Shown here: one piece after another, positions 34,676 through 46,458 of the stretch | Layout of the letters: every line of letters starts with the position of its first letter | Position numbering within the stretch: position 1 is the first letter of the stretch | NCBI GenBank assembly: GCA_003254885.1 | Contig: QANT01000441.1 | Span: 1-64,000, forward strand | DNA: 64,000 nt | From: Purshia tridentata | Lineage: Eukaryota > Streptophyta > Magnoliopsida > Rosales > Rosaceae | Reading direction: 5' to 3' | Notes under the pieces: model-generated | What the model saw: only the letters and a program-made list of their open reading frames with translations | Databases searched by the model: none | What the model was told of the DNA's origin: nothing | Program-made: the position numbers and the translations under genes

Positions 34676-36205
34676 CTACCTTACATTCTTATGGAATCCA
34701 TCCAATCAATAACGTGTATGTTCATAAAGTTTGACTACCAAAAGTTTTGGCTATTTCCTTTTTGCGTTATACCTTCCTTATGCTTGTACTAAGAGCTTAT
34801 CGGGCCTACCCTAGCAAGTTAACTTGCATGTTCCTAGATAGACTAGGGCAATCACCCATGCAAGAGTCATTAAGTTCTATGAAGATGTCAAACACATAGA
34901 CCACCTATCCAAAACAATGTACACAGTGCAAATCTATGATCCTTTCACCCAAAGATAGGTTCTTAGGCTATCTCCCTGCTGCCTATCGAAATTATCATCC
35001 TTTCGAGCTTATTTAATTTCAAACTGAAATTATCATCCTTTCAAGCTAATTTAATTTTACAACATAATCTAGATGCGTTTAACCTAAGGTGATCAGTCAA
35101 AGGTGCCACACAAATAGAATCAATTTAAACAGAGATCCAAGATTTATGAACAAACATGTATTGAAATTCAACAATCCATAAGAAAATTAGGTAGCATGAC
35201 TAGGGCTTCATCCTAGCCCTAACTGTAAGTTTAGCTAGACATACTCGACAATAGAATCCTTAAAAGCATAATTAAAACTAAGAAAATAGAGAAGGAAAAA
35301 GGAAAGCAACCCGTGGGTAGCAAGGTGCAGCCACGGCAAGGCAGCTGGGCGGCTTCACGGCGGTGCTAGTGGTGCACAGCAGCAAGGGAAGCAGCTCCTT
35401 TTCCTTGGGTGGCGTTGGCAAGGTCACGACAAGACTAAGCTCTCTCTCCTCTTAGCTGGCCGAATTCCCCTCTCTTCTCTCTCTCTAAATTCTGAATTTC
35501 TGTGTAAAAGTTAATCCCCCCAATTCTGAAGCATAATGGGGTTTATATAGGGAGGCTTTCCTTGGAGAAGAGGGAAAAGGAAAGCACTAAAAATCAGGGT
35601 TTGGAGGCTAGGGTTTTGTGGCAACCCTAGGGCCTTGGCCCATAAGCACATGCGGTTGCCCCTAGGGTTTTTTTTAATCCCTTGGGCTTGCGGCACTTAA
35701 GCCCACTTCCCCCGTGCGCATGCCTCTTGAGTGATCCACTTGACTCTTGGCCCAATTCACTTCATGTAGGATGGCCCACTACTCTTCAAAAGCTTCTAGA
35801 ACACTTTCGTTCATATTTCATAATTCCCCTACGAAATGATTTCAACTAGGGTTTTGCTTTCCTAGTTCAACTAGGATTTACCTTTCCTGGTCTAATTAGG
35901 GTTAGGTTTTCCTAGTCGAAATAGGATTCCTCATTTATGGCCTTAGACATTGATGGTTTTCTTGATCTGGCTAAGATTCCTTATTTGAGTAGGATTTCAG
36001 CTCTCCTAGTTCCATTAGGATTTCATCAGTTTCCCTAGTTTGATTAGGAAATGTCTGAAAATAGGTCTTTTGGCTTCTTTTTCCTCATTTGCTCCAGAAT
36101 ACCTACAAAACACTAAAAAAAAACAAGAGCACACAAAATGCCAAGTTCTAGCATTCTAGGTTAAGGAGTTAGCATAAGAAAGTGTATAAAAATGCACACT
36201 TAACA
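34676..36205 (-). mobile_element. LTR of a gypsy retrotransposon, Athila/Tat-like (left end cut by a gap)
   Basis: A 1.5-kb non-satellite segment lies between the N at 34675 and the resumption of satellite at 36206. On the minus strand it begins TGTTAAGTGTGCATTTTTAT, a start often seen in Athila/Tat-type LTRs. It contains a TATATAAA promoter box (about 35541-35549) followed by a GA-rich leader, and no gag, pol or PBS. Satellite on both sides is at the same place in the D monomer, consistent with insertion into a satellite array. Whether it is a solo LTR cannot be settled because its left boundary falls at the contig join. Confidence 0.65.
35541..35549 (-). promoter_or_regulatory. TATA box of the Athila/Tat-like LTR
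   Basis: TATATAAA on the minus strand lies mid-LTR, followed within about 80 bp by a GAGAGAGAAGAGAG leader. This is the usual U3/R arrangement of an LTR promoter. Confidence 0.5.
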
Positions 36206-37239
36206 GCATGGAACGTCATTTTGGTGCACACTGCGTACAAGTTGGTTAAATTTGCACCAAAACGTGCTCGGTTGGCAACAAGCACGTTCTCATGCTTGGA
36301 TTAGTGTTCTAGCCCTCAAGAAGCACCTTTTTTGGTTAAGAACGCACGAAAACATCATTTCGGTGCATACTCAATCTACTTTCGTTCCAATTGCACCAAA
36401 ACGTGCCCGGTTGGCAATAAAGACATGAGGAAACACTTTCTCTTGTTTGGATTAGCGTTCTAGACCAAATGAACCACTGTAGGTGTTATGAATGCATGGA
36501 ATGTCATTTCGGTGCACGCTGCGTACAATTTGGTTAAATTTGCGCCAAAACGTGCTCGATTGGTAAGAAGCACGTTCTCATGCTTGGATTAACCCTCTAG
36601 CCCTCAAGAAGCATATTTCATGTTAAGAAAGAACTCAAAGGCCATTTCAGTGCATGCTTTCGTCTAAATTCCATCAAAACTAGCCCGGTTGACAGGAAAG
36701 ACACGGGGAAGCACTTTCTCATATCTCGATTTGCATGCTAGCCCTGAAGAACCACTTTAGGTGTTAAGAATGCACGAAAACATCATTTCGGTGCGTACTC
36801 AATCCAAATTCGTCCAAATTGCACCAAAACATCCTTGGTTGGCAAGACGTAAGGAAGCACTTTCTCATGCCTCGATATTAGCGTGCTAACGCTAAAGAAC
36901 CACTTTAGCTCTTAAGAATACACGAAAAGGTCATTTCGGTGTGCATTGAGTGCAATTTGATTAAAGTTACACCAAAACGTTCCCGCTTGGCAAGAAAGAC
37001 ATGGGGAAGCACTTTCTCATGTCTCGATTAGCGTGCAAGCCCGAAAGAACAACTTTAGATGCTAAGAATGCACGCACTTAGTCCAATTTGGTTAGAGTTG
37101 CCCAAAAACGTCCTTAGTTGACAGGAAACACATGGGAACCACTTTCTCGTGTTTGGATTAGCATGCTAGCCCAAATGAACTACATTAGGTGTTAGCGTTC
37201 TAGCCCAAATGAACCACTCTAAGTGTTAAGAATGCATGG
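36206..37239 (+). repeat. Satellite block 3: diverged monomers with residual HOR order
   Basis: Seven monomers have cores near 36262, 36398, 36544, 36674, 36822, 36970 and 37100. By their diagnostic segments they read D, C-like, D, E, F, G and then one resembling X3 (TCTCGTGTTTGGATTAGC). They differ from block 2 units much more than those differ among themselves, yet the D-E-F-G order is kept. The block ends at GTTAAGAATGCATGG, where the LINE begins. Confidence 0.88.
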
Positions 37240-37320
37240 CCTGTAGGTTAGCTGTCCTCCTTCTCTCTAGAATCCTCCTTGCTACCTCCTACCACAACTC
37301 CTTCTTTCTACCCCTAAACC

Positions 37321-39558
37321 ATGATTCCGATCAGTTCTCAGCCACCTTTAGACTCTACTATGCTTCCCCTCCCAACCACAAACCTTCCTCCACCTCCTTT
37401 ACCACCCCCTAACACCCCCTTGCTACCCTCTATAGCAAACTCGACCTCCACTTCCCTTTCCCTGCAACTGACCTGTCCCCAGTCTTCTTTAGGCTCTTTT
37501 TCACACTCTCCCTACCCCAATCATGCCAAACATCATCCTCTACCTCCTCTAACACCCTCAAACAGTCCCTTGCTGCCCCCCACTGGAACCTCTACTTCCA
37601 GGCCCAAACCCATTGCACAGCAGCCATTGGAACCTTCCTTAGCGCCTTTAATAATTTCTCACCCCACCATAACCCCCCCTCACCCTCCAAACCTTCCTCT
37701 AACACTTGTGCTGAGCTTGTTTGTACCATTTCCATGGCTGACTTGTGCAACCAGGTTAGGGCTGTTCATGGAGAGCTTCTAAATATCCAGTTTGCTCAAG
37801 TTGCTCCCCTTTGTCCATCAGGTAGTAGCCTATTGGATAATAGCTTGCTGGAGCAGGTTGGGAAGTCAAACAAATCAGATCACATGCTCCCCTTGGGTAC
37901 TGAACTAGCCAGTTTCTTAGGACTAATGCACGTTGGAAACCCTTCTTTGCCCCACATGGGTCAGAAGCAGCCAAAGCTGATGGGACATGCCTTTTTGTCA
38001 GGTTACACTCCCAATGGTACTCTGCCATGTAGCCCCCAAAATGGTAAGTCCATGCTTTTGGGTAAGGGACATGAGGACACCCTTGCATTGTTTAAGGAAG
38101 CACCTTTTTCTTCCCCTTTGTCCCTTTTTCCATCTGATTCCCCAAATTAAAAAAGTGAGCAGACTTTCCATCCCAATCTGCCCCTCCATGCACGTGAGCA
38201 TGGTTCTACTCTAATCAAGGAGGCTGCACCTTCACAGCTCCCTAAAATACTCTCAAGTTGTCCAAGGTTTTGGTGGTGCCTCTCCCTCTTTCCCTTTAAC
38301 TTTAAAATTTTACAAACCCCTTGTGTAAGGGGGTAGAAGAGTGGTTTGCCCACCCCTTGAAGTGGCAGCTGAAGGTTGTAAGGCTTGGGAGAATTGTTTG
38401 GTGGGTTATTTCATGGAAAAGAAGCTACCATTCCCTGTAGTTAGGGCCATTGCTTAGAGGGTTTGGGGCAACAAGGGCTTAATGGAGGTGTTGGCCAATG
38501 ATTCTAGTTTCTTCTTTTTTAAATTCTCCAAGGCTGAAATATGTTCCTCTATTATGGAAGCTGGACCATGGTTCTTTGCTGGGAGTCCTCTCTTTCTCAA
38601 GAAATGGCAACAAGGCCTCTCCCTCACCAAGGAGTCCCACTCCAAGATTCCAATTTGGGTTAATTTTTTCAATGTTTCTTATGAATATTGGACGGGAAAT
38701 GGCCTCAACTACATTGCTAGTGCTGTAGGCAAGCCTCTTTATGCCGATAGCCTTACGGAGATGCAAAAAAGAGTGTCGTTTGCTAGAGTTTGTGTGGAGA
38801 TTGATACTTCCTCAGAGTTAATAGATTCGTTTGATTTGTTAGTGTATGATGGAGATGCCCCTAGGCCCGTGGAGATCAAGGTTGAGTATCAATGGAAGCC
38901 TAAATTATGCTCTTTATGCAAAAAATTTGCCACCTAAATGGGAGGTGTCTTGCTGCCCATAAACCCTTGATTTGGGTTAAGAAAACTAGTGATAAGGACC
39001 CTTCTCCTATATTGGAACATAGAGGTGGTTCCTCTACTTTGGATAAATGTGGGGTGAAGGATGATAAAGGGAAGTCGGGTTGGAGTACTATCATTAATCC
39101 TATTGAAGTGGTAGGGGCAGTCTACAATTTTCAAGGGGAGAGTAGCTCTTGTGCCATTCAATTGGAGGATGATCCCAAATCTCCAGCCCCTTTGATCACG
39201 TCTACCAATCCTTTCAATGTGCTTGAGAAGTGGTAGGGGCAGTTTGCAATTTTCAAGGGGAGACTAGCTCTTGTGCCATTCAATTGGAGGATGATCCCAA
39301 ATCTCCAGCCCCTTTGATCATGTCTACCAATCCTTTCAATGTGCTTGAGGATAATGAGTAGTCGGATAGGGATCAAGAGCCTAACACCGCTTCCCCGGAT
39401 AAGTCCCTTTGGCCGAGTAAGATTCGTGGCAAGAATATTGATGGACCTCCCTTGGTGACCTCGAAGTCCTCTAGTAAGAAGAAGAAAAAGAAGAGCAAGA
39501 AGAAATCTAGTAGTATGGGTAATTCCAGCCTCAGTGAGTCCTCCAGTCAACCCCAATG
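37321..39558 (+). pseudogene. LINE ORF1 (DUF4283 / zinc-knuckle nucleic-acid-binding protein), broken
   Basis: ORF1 of plant L1 elements is an RNA-binding protein of the retrotransposition particle. The first 150 codons (37321-37782) are proline/leucine-rich. The frame then shifts to 37734-38150. The DUF4283 region is open at 38482-38937, with GPWFFAGSPLFLKKWQQGLS, IPIWVNFFN and GKPLYADSLTEMQKRVSFARV. The cysteines CSLC at its end begin a zinc knuckle that continues with HLNGRC in another frame (38907-39236). A 122-bp tandem duplication follows (39108-39351). The last part is a lysine/serine-rich tail whose TGA stop overlaps the ORF2 ATG as ATGA. If unbroken it would be about 740 residues. 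Confidence 0.85.
39108..39351 (+). repeat. 122-bp tandem duplication within LINE ORF1
   Basis: The block starting GTGGTAGGGGCAGT at 39108 recurs at 39230 with only a few differences. The period is 122 bp, not a multiple of three, so the duplication changes the reading frame of ORF1. Confidence 0.9.
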
Positions 39559-40025
39559 ATCAAGCTAGCATGTTGGAATATTAGGGGGCTGAATTCCCCC
39601 CCTAAGCATCCTAAAATTAGGAATTTTGTGCAAGACAACAGTCTCTCTCTTATGGGCATCGTGGAAACTGGAGTCCGGCAATGCAATAAGGTAAATGTTT
39701 CTAATTCTATTTTCAACAATTGGATTGTGGAGGATAATTACTTGTCTAGTGATAGTGGCAGAATTTGGGTGTCTTGGAACCCAAAAATATCTCAACTTGT
39801 TAAGTTAGATGAAACGGATTAATTGGTCAATTATCGGGTCAACCATATTGAGTGCGATGTTGAGTTTTATGTCTCTTTTGCCTATGGCTCTATTGATGGT
39901 GGTAAACAGAAAGAGTTATGGAACTCTTTCGGCAGCGTCTCTTCTTTCATTGGTGATCAACCGTGGGTCATTTTAGGTGACTTCAATGTGTCCCGGAATT
40001 CTTTTGAGATCATGGGGGGCTCTAC
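39556..40025 (+). pseudogene. LINE ORF2, endonuclease domain only
   Basis: The start ATG overlaps the ORF1 stop. The translation shows the apurinic-type endonuclease of L1 ORF2: WNIRGLN near residue 7, GIVETGV near 34 with the catalytic glutamate, YGSIDGGKQKELW and then WVILGDFNVSR with the catalytic Asp/Asn pair. This enzyme nicks target DNA for retrotransposition. An in-frame TAA separates the first 88 codons from the rest, and the sequence ends shortly after GDFNV at the junction with the copia element. Reverse transcriptase is absent. Confidence 0.88.
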
Positions 40026-40029
40026 TGAT

Positions 40030-41273
40030 TCTTGTAAATAGACTAGATAGTCATTAGACAAAGCAGGTCTCTTCTCTCTTTGTGATCTTCTCAATTCGAC
40101 ATTTTGATCTTCATTCTGTGGGTTAATTTGGTTTACTGGTAAGTTGATTGTTGGTGCAGCCTCAATCAAAACTTGCATAGGTGGCTGCTGCATGACCATT
40201 GATTCAAGATCATTTAATTCAGTAGAAGGCAAGACTAGCTGGCTTACATCTCTTCCTAGTTCAGGTTGCTTCTCAAAAATTTCATCGAAATCGAAATCCT
40301 CACTATCAATTCCATCCATGCCATCTTCTAGAAAAACTGCCCTTTGAGTTTCAACAAACCTAGTGGTATGGTTGGGGCAACAGAATCTGTAGCCTTTTGT
40401 TCTCTCTGGATATCCCACGAAGAAACAACTAGTGGTCTTTTCATCCAATTTCTTTTGCATAGGATTATAAAGTTTGGCTTCAGCTTTACAACCCCATACC
40501 CTTAAGTGATTTAGGCTAGGTTGTCTTTTGTTCCAAATTACAAAAGGTATCTGGTTCACACTTTTGGTTGGAACCCTATTCAATATGTAGTTTGCAGTCT
40601 TAAGTGCCTCTCCCCAAAGAAAAATTGGAAGTTTAGAACAGCATATCATGCTCCTAATCATGTCTTTCAAGATTCTGTTTCTCCTTTCTGAAACACCATT
40701 TTGCTGAGGTGTTCCTGGATTTGTATATTGAGCCACAATGCCCTCTTGTTGTAAGAATTTTGCAAAAGGACCTGGGGTTCTCCCTGCCTCATCGAACCTA
40801 CCATAGTATTCCCCTCCCCTGTCAGATCTTACCATTTTTATTTTGAGGTTTAACTGATTTTCAACCTCAGCTTTAAAGATTTTGAACATGTCAAGTGCAC
40901 AAGATTTTTCTGCTATTAGATAAACATATCCATACCTTGAGAAATCATTTGTGAAGGTTATAAAATATTTGTATCTATCATGTGTTTGAGTAGGGAAGGG
41001 TCCACAAATATCTGTATGTATTAATTCAAGTAGACTTTGACTTCTTACTTCCCCTTTCTTCCTTGCATTAGTCAATTTTCCTTTTACACATTCAATGCAA
41101 ACATCTTCCAAATCATTAAGGTCAAGTGGTGGCAACACTAATTCTTTGCATAGGATTTTAATTCTATCTTTGGAGATATGTCCAAGTCGTTTATGCCAAA
41201 GTTTAGATGAAAGTGACTTCTTTGAATCAGATTTGATGCTCACTATGTTGTTACTGTACCAATATTCTTGCAA
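40030..41273 (-). pseudogene. Copia integrase region (fossil)
   Basis: The zinc-binding GAG-pre-integrase segment (LWHKRLGHISKDRI) is followed by the DDE integrase core: HTDICG near 41005, SDRGGEYYGRF near 40820 and PQQNGVSERRNR near 40690. Then comes a C-terminal region with RRSQREKRPALSNDYLVYLQ, the usual linker before copia reverse transcriptase. The open frame continues beyond the element into antisense LINE sequence; that extension is not part of the copia protein. Confidence 0.88.
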
Positions 41274-42466
41274 TTCAAACGAAACAGATTATCAACTAAT
41301 ACTCCATTGCCAACCAAATTTTTATTGCTGAAAATAATGAAACCAAACTTATCAAACTCGAACTTGAAGTTTGATTTTACAAGCCTACTAACTGAAATTA
41401 AATTCCTTCTAATGGAAGGTACATAAATTTCATCTACTAGTTCTAGAAAGAAACCATAATCTAATTCAATCCTAACTAAGCCAATTAACTCCACCTTCAC
41501 TTTGACTCCATTGCCTACGAACACCTTGACTTCATCCTTGCTTGGAGTTCTCTTGGTTGTGAATCCCTGCAAAGAATTAGTAACATGTATTGTTGCACCA
41601 CTATCAAGCCACCAAGTATCACTAGAAACCTCAATAGTGTTATATTCAAAACAGACCAAAATATTACCTTTAGCCTTTCTCTTTTCAGCCCAATGTTTAT
41701 ACCTTCTGCATTCCTTCTTCATATGCCCAATTTTCCTGCAGAAAGAGCATTTAACCAGTCCCAATTTCGAATTATTTTTGTTTTTGCCTTTCATTGCATT
41801 GTTAGTTCTGGCAGCATATTCATAATGATTCATATGGTTCTCTTTAGGTGGAGCTTGAATCAAATGAACCTGGTTCTGTGTCTTTTCTCTCTTGAGATTG
41901 TGTTCTTCTTGCACACATATAGTGATTAGTTCATCCAAGGTCCAAATCTCCTTTTGAGCTATGTAAGTGCTCTTCAGCTGCTTAAAACTGACAGGTAGAG
42001 AGTTAAGTGCAAAATGTACTAGCATATTATCATCCACACTTACATTTAAGGCTCTCAGTTTTGCCCCTACATCAATGACGTTAAGAATATGAGTCCTAAC
42101 ACATCCCTCTCCATCATATTGTATATCAGTCAGCCGGTTCATCAGAAAACCAATCTCAGCCTTTTGAGATTCCCTAAACTTTGAAGCAATGGATTCCAGA
42201 AACACCTTAGCATTACTAGAAGGTGGAATACCACCTCTAACAGATGAAGACATCGATCTTAGCATGATAAGTTTGGCCATTCTGTTTGCCTTTTGCCACT
42301 TAGCATAGTTAGCTTTAGTTTCTGCAGAATCTGTAGCAGCAGGTACCTCTGGTGCATCTTCAGTTAGTGCCAGATCATAGTCTAATAATCCAAGAGCTAT
42401 TTCCAGATCTTGCCTCCACTTTTTGTAATTTGAACCAGTCAAAGTTTCGATGGAATTATGGTTCAT
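41243..42466 (-). pseudogene. Copia gag and protease region (fossil)
   Basis: From the Met at 42466 the frame reads MNHNSIETLTGSNYKKWRQD, typical of UBN2-type copia gag proteins that coat the element RNA. A CCHC zinc knuckle (CSFCRKIGHMKKEC) lies near 41730, and the protease active-site motif WWLDSGAT near 41600. The gag-pre-integrase region follows. The product would form the virus-like particle and process the polyprotein. It is part of an incomplete element and is treated as a fossil. Confidence 0.88.
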
Positions 42467-43332
42467 TGAAGTATTGATTGAAAAATGAATAAAACCATTC
42501 ATAAAACAAAATCTCCATATTGTATCTTTATTTAACATTATCAATTCACCCCTGTAGGTTGAGAATCAAAGCATGTTTCAAGACACTATGGTATAAGTAT
42601 GCATGAAAAAGGCTGAATAAGAGGATTTCCACATCTGTGGACTGAAGAAATCTCTCTTGCAAATTCATGCTATTCATACTATATGTCTTTCCATCATAAA
42701 AGATATCAATTTAAACTTCTCACGTCTGTGGACAGAGAGTAGTTCAACCTGATCTCAATTCTGATGCAAGTATGTGATCATTACCTTGAATACATGATTT
42801 TTGGAAATAACTAAGTTGCTGTGGCTCACTTAATTGATTCAAAAACCTTGCAGATTATGATCTTATTACTTTAAAAGTGTTCTGATTATTTCCTTATGCC
42901 AAGAAACACTTAACAAGTATTAGCATATATATTAAATGCTACGAAAATAGTTACATAGAAAGCATGTATTGCAGTAATCAATCCATAGCATTAGGTAAGT
43001 ATAAAAAAATACACTGATTAGAATAAAAGAACATTGCAAAGGGAAATCAGCTTGCTTTGTCGATATATTTATTCATGCTTATATAAGTATACACATAAAA
43101 GCATGTGAAGCAATAATACAAATAGCATGCAGTACAATTGTTGGCAGAGAGCTATTTGAACAATCATGCTTTAGTCAAGTCGATATTTATATTTCAAACA
43201 TCTAGATTTTGCAGCAAAATCACACCAACAGATTTTGATTGTTCAATTAGATGTATAGAACAAAACGTATTGCAGCATGCTTTAGATAAATCAAAAAGAT
43301 TTAAAAACATATAACTGTAGCTCGATACCAAA

Positions 43333-43762
43333 TGTAAACTATGTCAATTATATGTTAATAAATACTCACTATATTCTGCCATGGAAAACTAACAACAGGA
43401 ACTAGTGCCACAAAGATCTTCTTCAGCAATCTGAAACCTTAACTCTTATTCTAGATGGGGTGTGAATGCCTTATGAGTTGAGTGTATCGATTGTGAAGGG
43501 ACCCTTGTATATTTGTAGTGCTAAGCCATCAGGTGTTTTTCCCATTAGCAAAAACCTTAGTTAACCTTATTGCACTTGAGTTGTATTGCTAATCCTATTG
43601 ACATAAGGAATGTTATGTCTCTTATACCAATCCGGAATACACATGGTAATAAGGACCTTTAGTTCAATCTAATTAAGTTCCTAATCAAGAACTATGACCT
43701 TGTTATCCTTGTATGATTAGAAGACCAACTTTAAGTGGTTTAAGACTTATAAAAGTCTTACA
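43333..43762 (-). mobile_element. 5' LTR of the copia element (430 bp)
   Basis: In sense it begins TGTAAGACTTTTATAAGTC and ends CATAGTTTACA, with TG...CA termini. The adjacent TTTGGTATCGAGC at 43317-43332 on the minus strand is a tRNA-Met-type primer-binding site. A second LTR is not in the window, so age cannot be read from LTR divergence. Confidence 0.75.
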
Positions 43763-43920
43763 GTGCGATCATCGCTTGGTACCTGTGCTTGTTCCGACAG
43801 GACCGGGTCAAGGCCTTGGTCAACTTGAGCGTGGCCTTCACGCCTAGAAACCCTCACAGGAAGATCCTTGAATCCGTGAAAGCTGCTTATGGGGATGACT
43901 ATTACATTTGCAGATTTCAA
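43763..43920 (+). pseudogene. Isolated exon of a plant soluble epoxide hydrolase (alpha/beta hydrolase)
   Basis: The translated segment reads AIIAWYLCLFRQDRVKALVN, then LSVAFTPRNPHRK and GDDYYICRFQ. It matches from memory the conserved stretch of plant soluble epoxide hydrolases directly after the HDWG nucleophile motif. These enzymes hydrolyse fatty-acid and other epoxides to diols. The nucleophile Asp would lie just upstream and is not present; the copia LTR ends immediately before GTGCGATC. The 3' end fits a splice donor (CAA then GTTCTT). No other exon was found. It is either a fragment of a host gene cut apart by the copia and gypsy insertions, or a transduplicated exon. No stop within the 52 codons. 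Confidence 0.8.
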
Positions 43921-44232
43921 GTTCTTCTTCTCCGTCTCAATTCAACTTTAATTTCTGGAACATCAAATGTGATTGCTTTGCTTTTATCTGTCTTTGTATC
44001 TTAATGCTCAATCATGTAGAAATTTTCATTTTATTTTCCATTAAAATTGGGAATTTGAATCTGAATTAAGCATCCAATTTAGGGCCTTAGGCTTACTAAC
44101 AAGAAATATCTGTAGCAAGATAACAGCTTTAACTTGGGACAGACCAGATGCACTTTGGGTTGAAGTTGAGGTTCCCTTTTGTTTATTATTTATTCTCTAG
44201 ACAAAGACCAAGTTACAAGTTACAAAATATTA
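43921..44232 (+). other. Probable intron remnant of the epoxide hydrolase gene
   Basis: A/T-rich, T-tract-bearing sequence without an open frame or known repeat runs from the splice-donor-like GTTCTTC to the start of the gypsy LTR. Its composition fits a plant intron. The next exon is not visible, consistent with later LTR insertions. Confidence 0.45.
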
Positions 44233-46193
44233 TGTAACGACCCATACCTTCCTAAGTAAATGATAATAGGGCCCAACGTTGACTTTTGGTTCTGGTAAGA
44301 CTTTAGTTTTGACTTTGGGTCCATTAAGAAGGTCTTGAGCTCACGAGTTCATTGACACGCGGCATGGGTGATTTAGAGCTACGGTTAAAAAGTTATGAAC
44401 GTGATAAAAGAGCTCAAGGTTGACTTTTTAAATTACTTGGAGTTTAGAGTTGACTTTGACATGGGTACGTAGAGCTCGACTCCATGAGTTCGTAGACACG
44501 AAGCATGCGTCCATCGGAGCTACGGTTTGGAAGTTACGAATGTGGGAAGCGAGTGGCAAACTTGTAATTTTGCAAAGATGGGATTTAGAAATCAAAAGTC
44601 CAGATTCTTCTAGACTCTCTGTCTCTCTCCACTCTCACGCATACCTCTTTATATTTTTCTCTCTTTTCCTTTTCTCTCGAGTGTTCTCTCACTTTCAATC
44701 CTCTGTTACTCTTTGTGAGTGAAATACGACCCATTTCTGAGCTCCAAATGAGAAAACTCAAAACTATAGAAATGTTCCTTTATGTGTCTAGTTTCTACCC
44801 TCCAAAAATTAGATTGATTCGTTGAGTATTGAAACATGTAGAGGCTTCGCACTGTTGCTGACTCAAGCAGGTCCGCTGATCTTCCTCCGTTGGTTTCGGC
44901 CTCCTCCAAGCTCCAATCTTCCAAGTTTTTGGTGGGTTTTTCTCCACTAGGTATGGGCTTTCTTTTCCCACTAATTTGGTTATTCAATTTCGAGTATTTT
45001 ATAGGATTGAAACTTTGGGGGTTGGAGACCCATTTCGGGTTTGACTTGATTAACTGATATTGTTAGTTGATTTGTGCATTTGAGGGGTAAGACACGAATC
45101 TAAGGTGCATTAGAACTCGATTGGTGGAATGAAATTGAGAAAATTGAAGAAATTTGGAAGTGGGAGATTTTGGGGGTTCATGCCCATTTCGGGTAAGCTT
45201 GGATTTTGATTATGAGGAGTGTTTCTAACGGATTTCTAGATAATTCTTAACCCTATGGACCTTTAATTGAGGTTTAGAATTGGAAGTTGTATGAAAAATT
45301 GGTCAAAATTCTGATTTGTGGATTGGGTGCCACCAGTTTGGGCGGCGAGGTCAGTGATTTCGACCACCCAGCTGTCTTTTCTTCTAATTAACACGAAATT
45401 GAGGCCTTTTGTTAGTGAGTTATTGTTTTTGGGTGCTAGAGGTTGTTTGAGTTGATAAATCTCTAATTTAGACCGAATTAGAAACCTTTTGAAGACCGAA
45501 ATGGCAGCCGAACAACCGTCAATTGAGTTTTGTGGTAATGGAAGGTATTTGGAACCTTTTGAAGACCGAAATGGCAGCCGAACTACCCTTAATTGAGTTT
45601 TGTGGTAATGGAAGGTATTTGGAGAGATTCAACGGGTTAAAACAATCTAGTGGTGTCGGGTTATGAGTTGAGAAGGAAATTAAGTTGAGTTATAGTGTAA
45701 AACATAGATTGTGGAGCATAAAGCCTAGGACGTGCACTTGTGTTTTTACGATCTTAAATTGAATAGTATTCTAACGTATTGTCGTTCCCGTGTTAGGCGA
45801 CATTCCCGAGCCCAGAGACGATCCAGCCGGAGACCAAAGCTAGGCTATCTCTGTGAGTGGACTTGTTTATAAACTTCTTGATTTAGTTTATATTTATATT
45901 GTGAATTTTATTTGAGCTTTGGTTTAATTATTTAGAAATATTATTTGGTTCGTGAGTTTAGTTTCCAGATTTCTTAATTAAGTTGATTTAGACTTTGAGT
46001 TTGGAATTAGTTATTCTGGATTTCATGCTTCAGCGAGACAGAAAGAAATTCAAAATGTTTTCATACTTGAGTTTTTGAGATAACGTTGGAATTCAAGGGT
46101 TTATGAAAATATTATTTCAAGGATTTATCAGTTGTGGGTTGAGAAAAAAAAATGGATTTAAAATGCCGTGTAAGTACCCAGCTACAAATAAGC

Positions 46194-46458
46194 TCAATAC
46201 AAATATGTTGGTCTTGAGTTTACAAACTAATACCAAAAGTATGGGTGATAAGTTTACAAACTTGATCACACCTCTCACACACTCTCACAAAGGAAAAACA
46301 AAAATAGGCCACGGGAAAAGAGAACTTGAAAGGAGCAACACTATTTCTTATTGATTAACTCTGATTGAGTTTATTTCACAAACATACAAGGTCGTGCCTT
46401 ATATAGGCAGCTGGTACATAAAATTCATACAAGGATTTAAGCATCTAAGTTGTAAAAG
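46194..46458 (-). mobile_element. LTR-like fragment inserted before the LTR1 minisatellite
   Basis: Relative to the copies at 48535 and 53395, which continue from AAGCTCAGTAAGG into a conserved CTTTGGGCC segment, this copy holds about 265 bp of unrelated sequence. On the minus strand it contains a CCTATATAAGGC TATA-type box, suggesting a fragment of another LTR. Termini and target duplication are not clear. Confidence 0.4.

Larger units (their letters stand above)
37240..40025 (+). mobile_element. L1-type LINE, 5' part only (5' UTR, ORF1, start of ORF2)
   Basis: A pyrimidine-rich leader is followed by a proline-rich ORF1 start (ATG at 37321), a DUF4283-type domain with a zinc knuckle, and an ORF2 start at 39556 encoding an endonuclease domain. 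No reverse transcriptase, 3' UTR or poly(A) tail follows; copia sequence in the opposite strand begins at about 40025. This is the reverse of the usual 5' truncation of LINEs. The 3' half was therefore removed by a later rearrangement or insertion-deletion rather than by incomplete target-primed synthesis. ORF1 is broken into at least four frames and ORF2 has an in-frame stop near 39820. Confidence 0.88.
40025..43762 (-). mobile_element. Ty1/copia retrotransposon, 5' portion (LTR, PBS, gag, protease, integrase)
   Basis: In minus-strand order the parts are: 5' LTR (43333-43762), tRNA-Met-type primer-binding site, a leader of about 850 bp without features, gag with zinc knuckle, aspartic protease, GAG-pre-integrase and integrase core. 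Reverse transcriptase, RNase H and the 3' LTR are not seen; LINE sequence begins instead. The gag-protease and integrase frames remain open over more than 430 codons each, so decay is modest and the element looks fairly young, but it is not whole. Its 5' LTR abuts an epoxide hydrolase exon, indicating insertion into a host gene or gene fragment. Confidence 0.88.

Noticed and set aside
13092-34700. Dozens of open frames of 60-155 codons recurring with the same protein sequence, e.g. a 112-residue frame at 14328, 18077, 20448, 31749 and 32939
   Set aside because: They follow the 1190-bp period exactly, exist on both strands in overlapping frames, lack any domain, and start or stop at arbitrary monomer positions. 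Identity between copies reflects satellite homogenisation, not selection on protein.
37756-38353. Minus-strand open frames opposite LINE ORF1
   Set aside because: Shadows of the plus-strand LINE coding sequence; no family resemblance.
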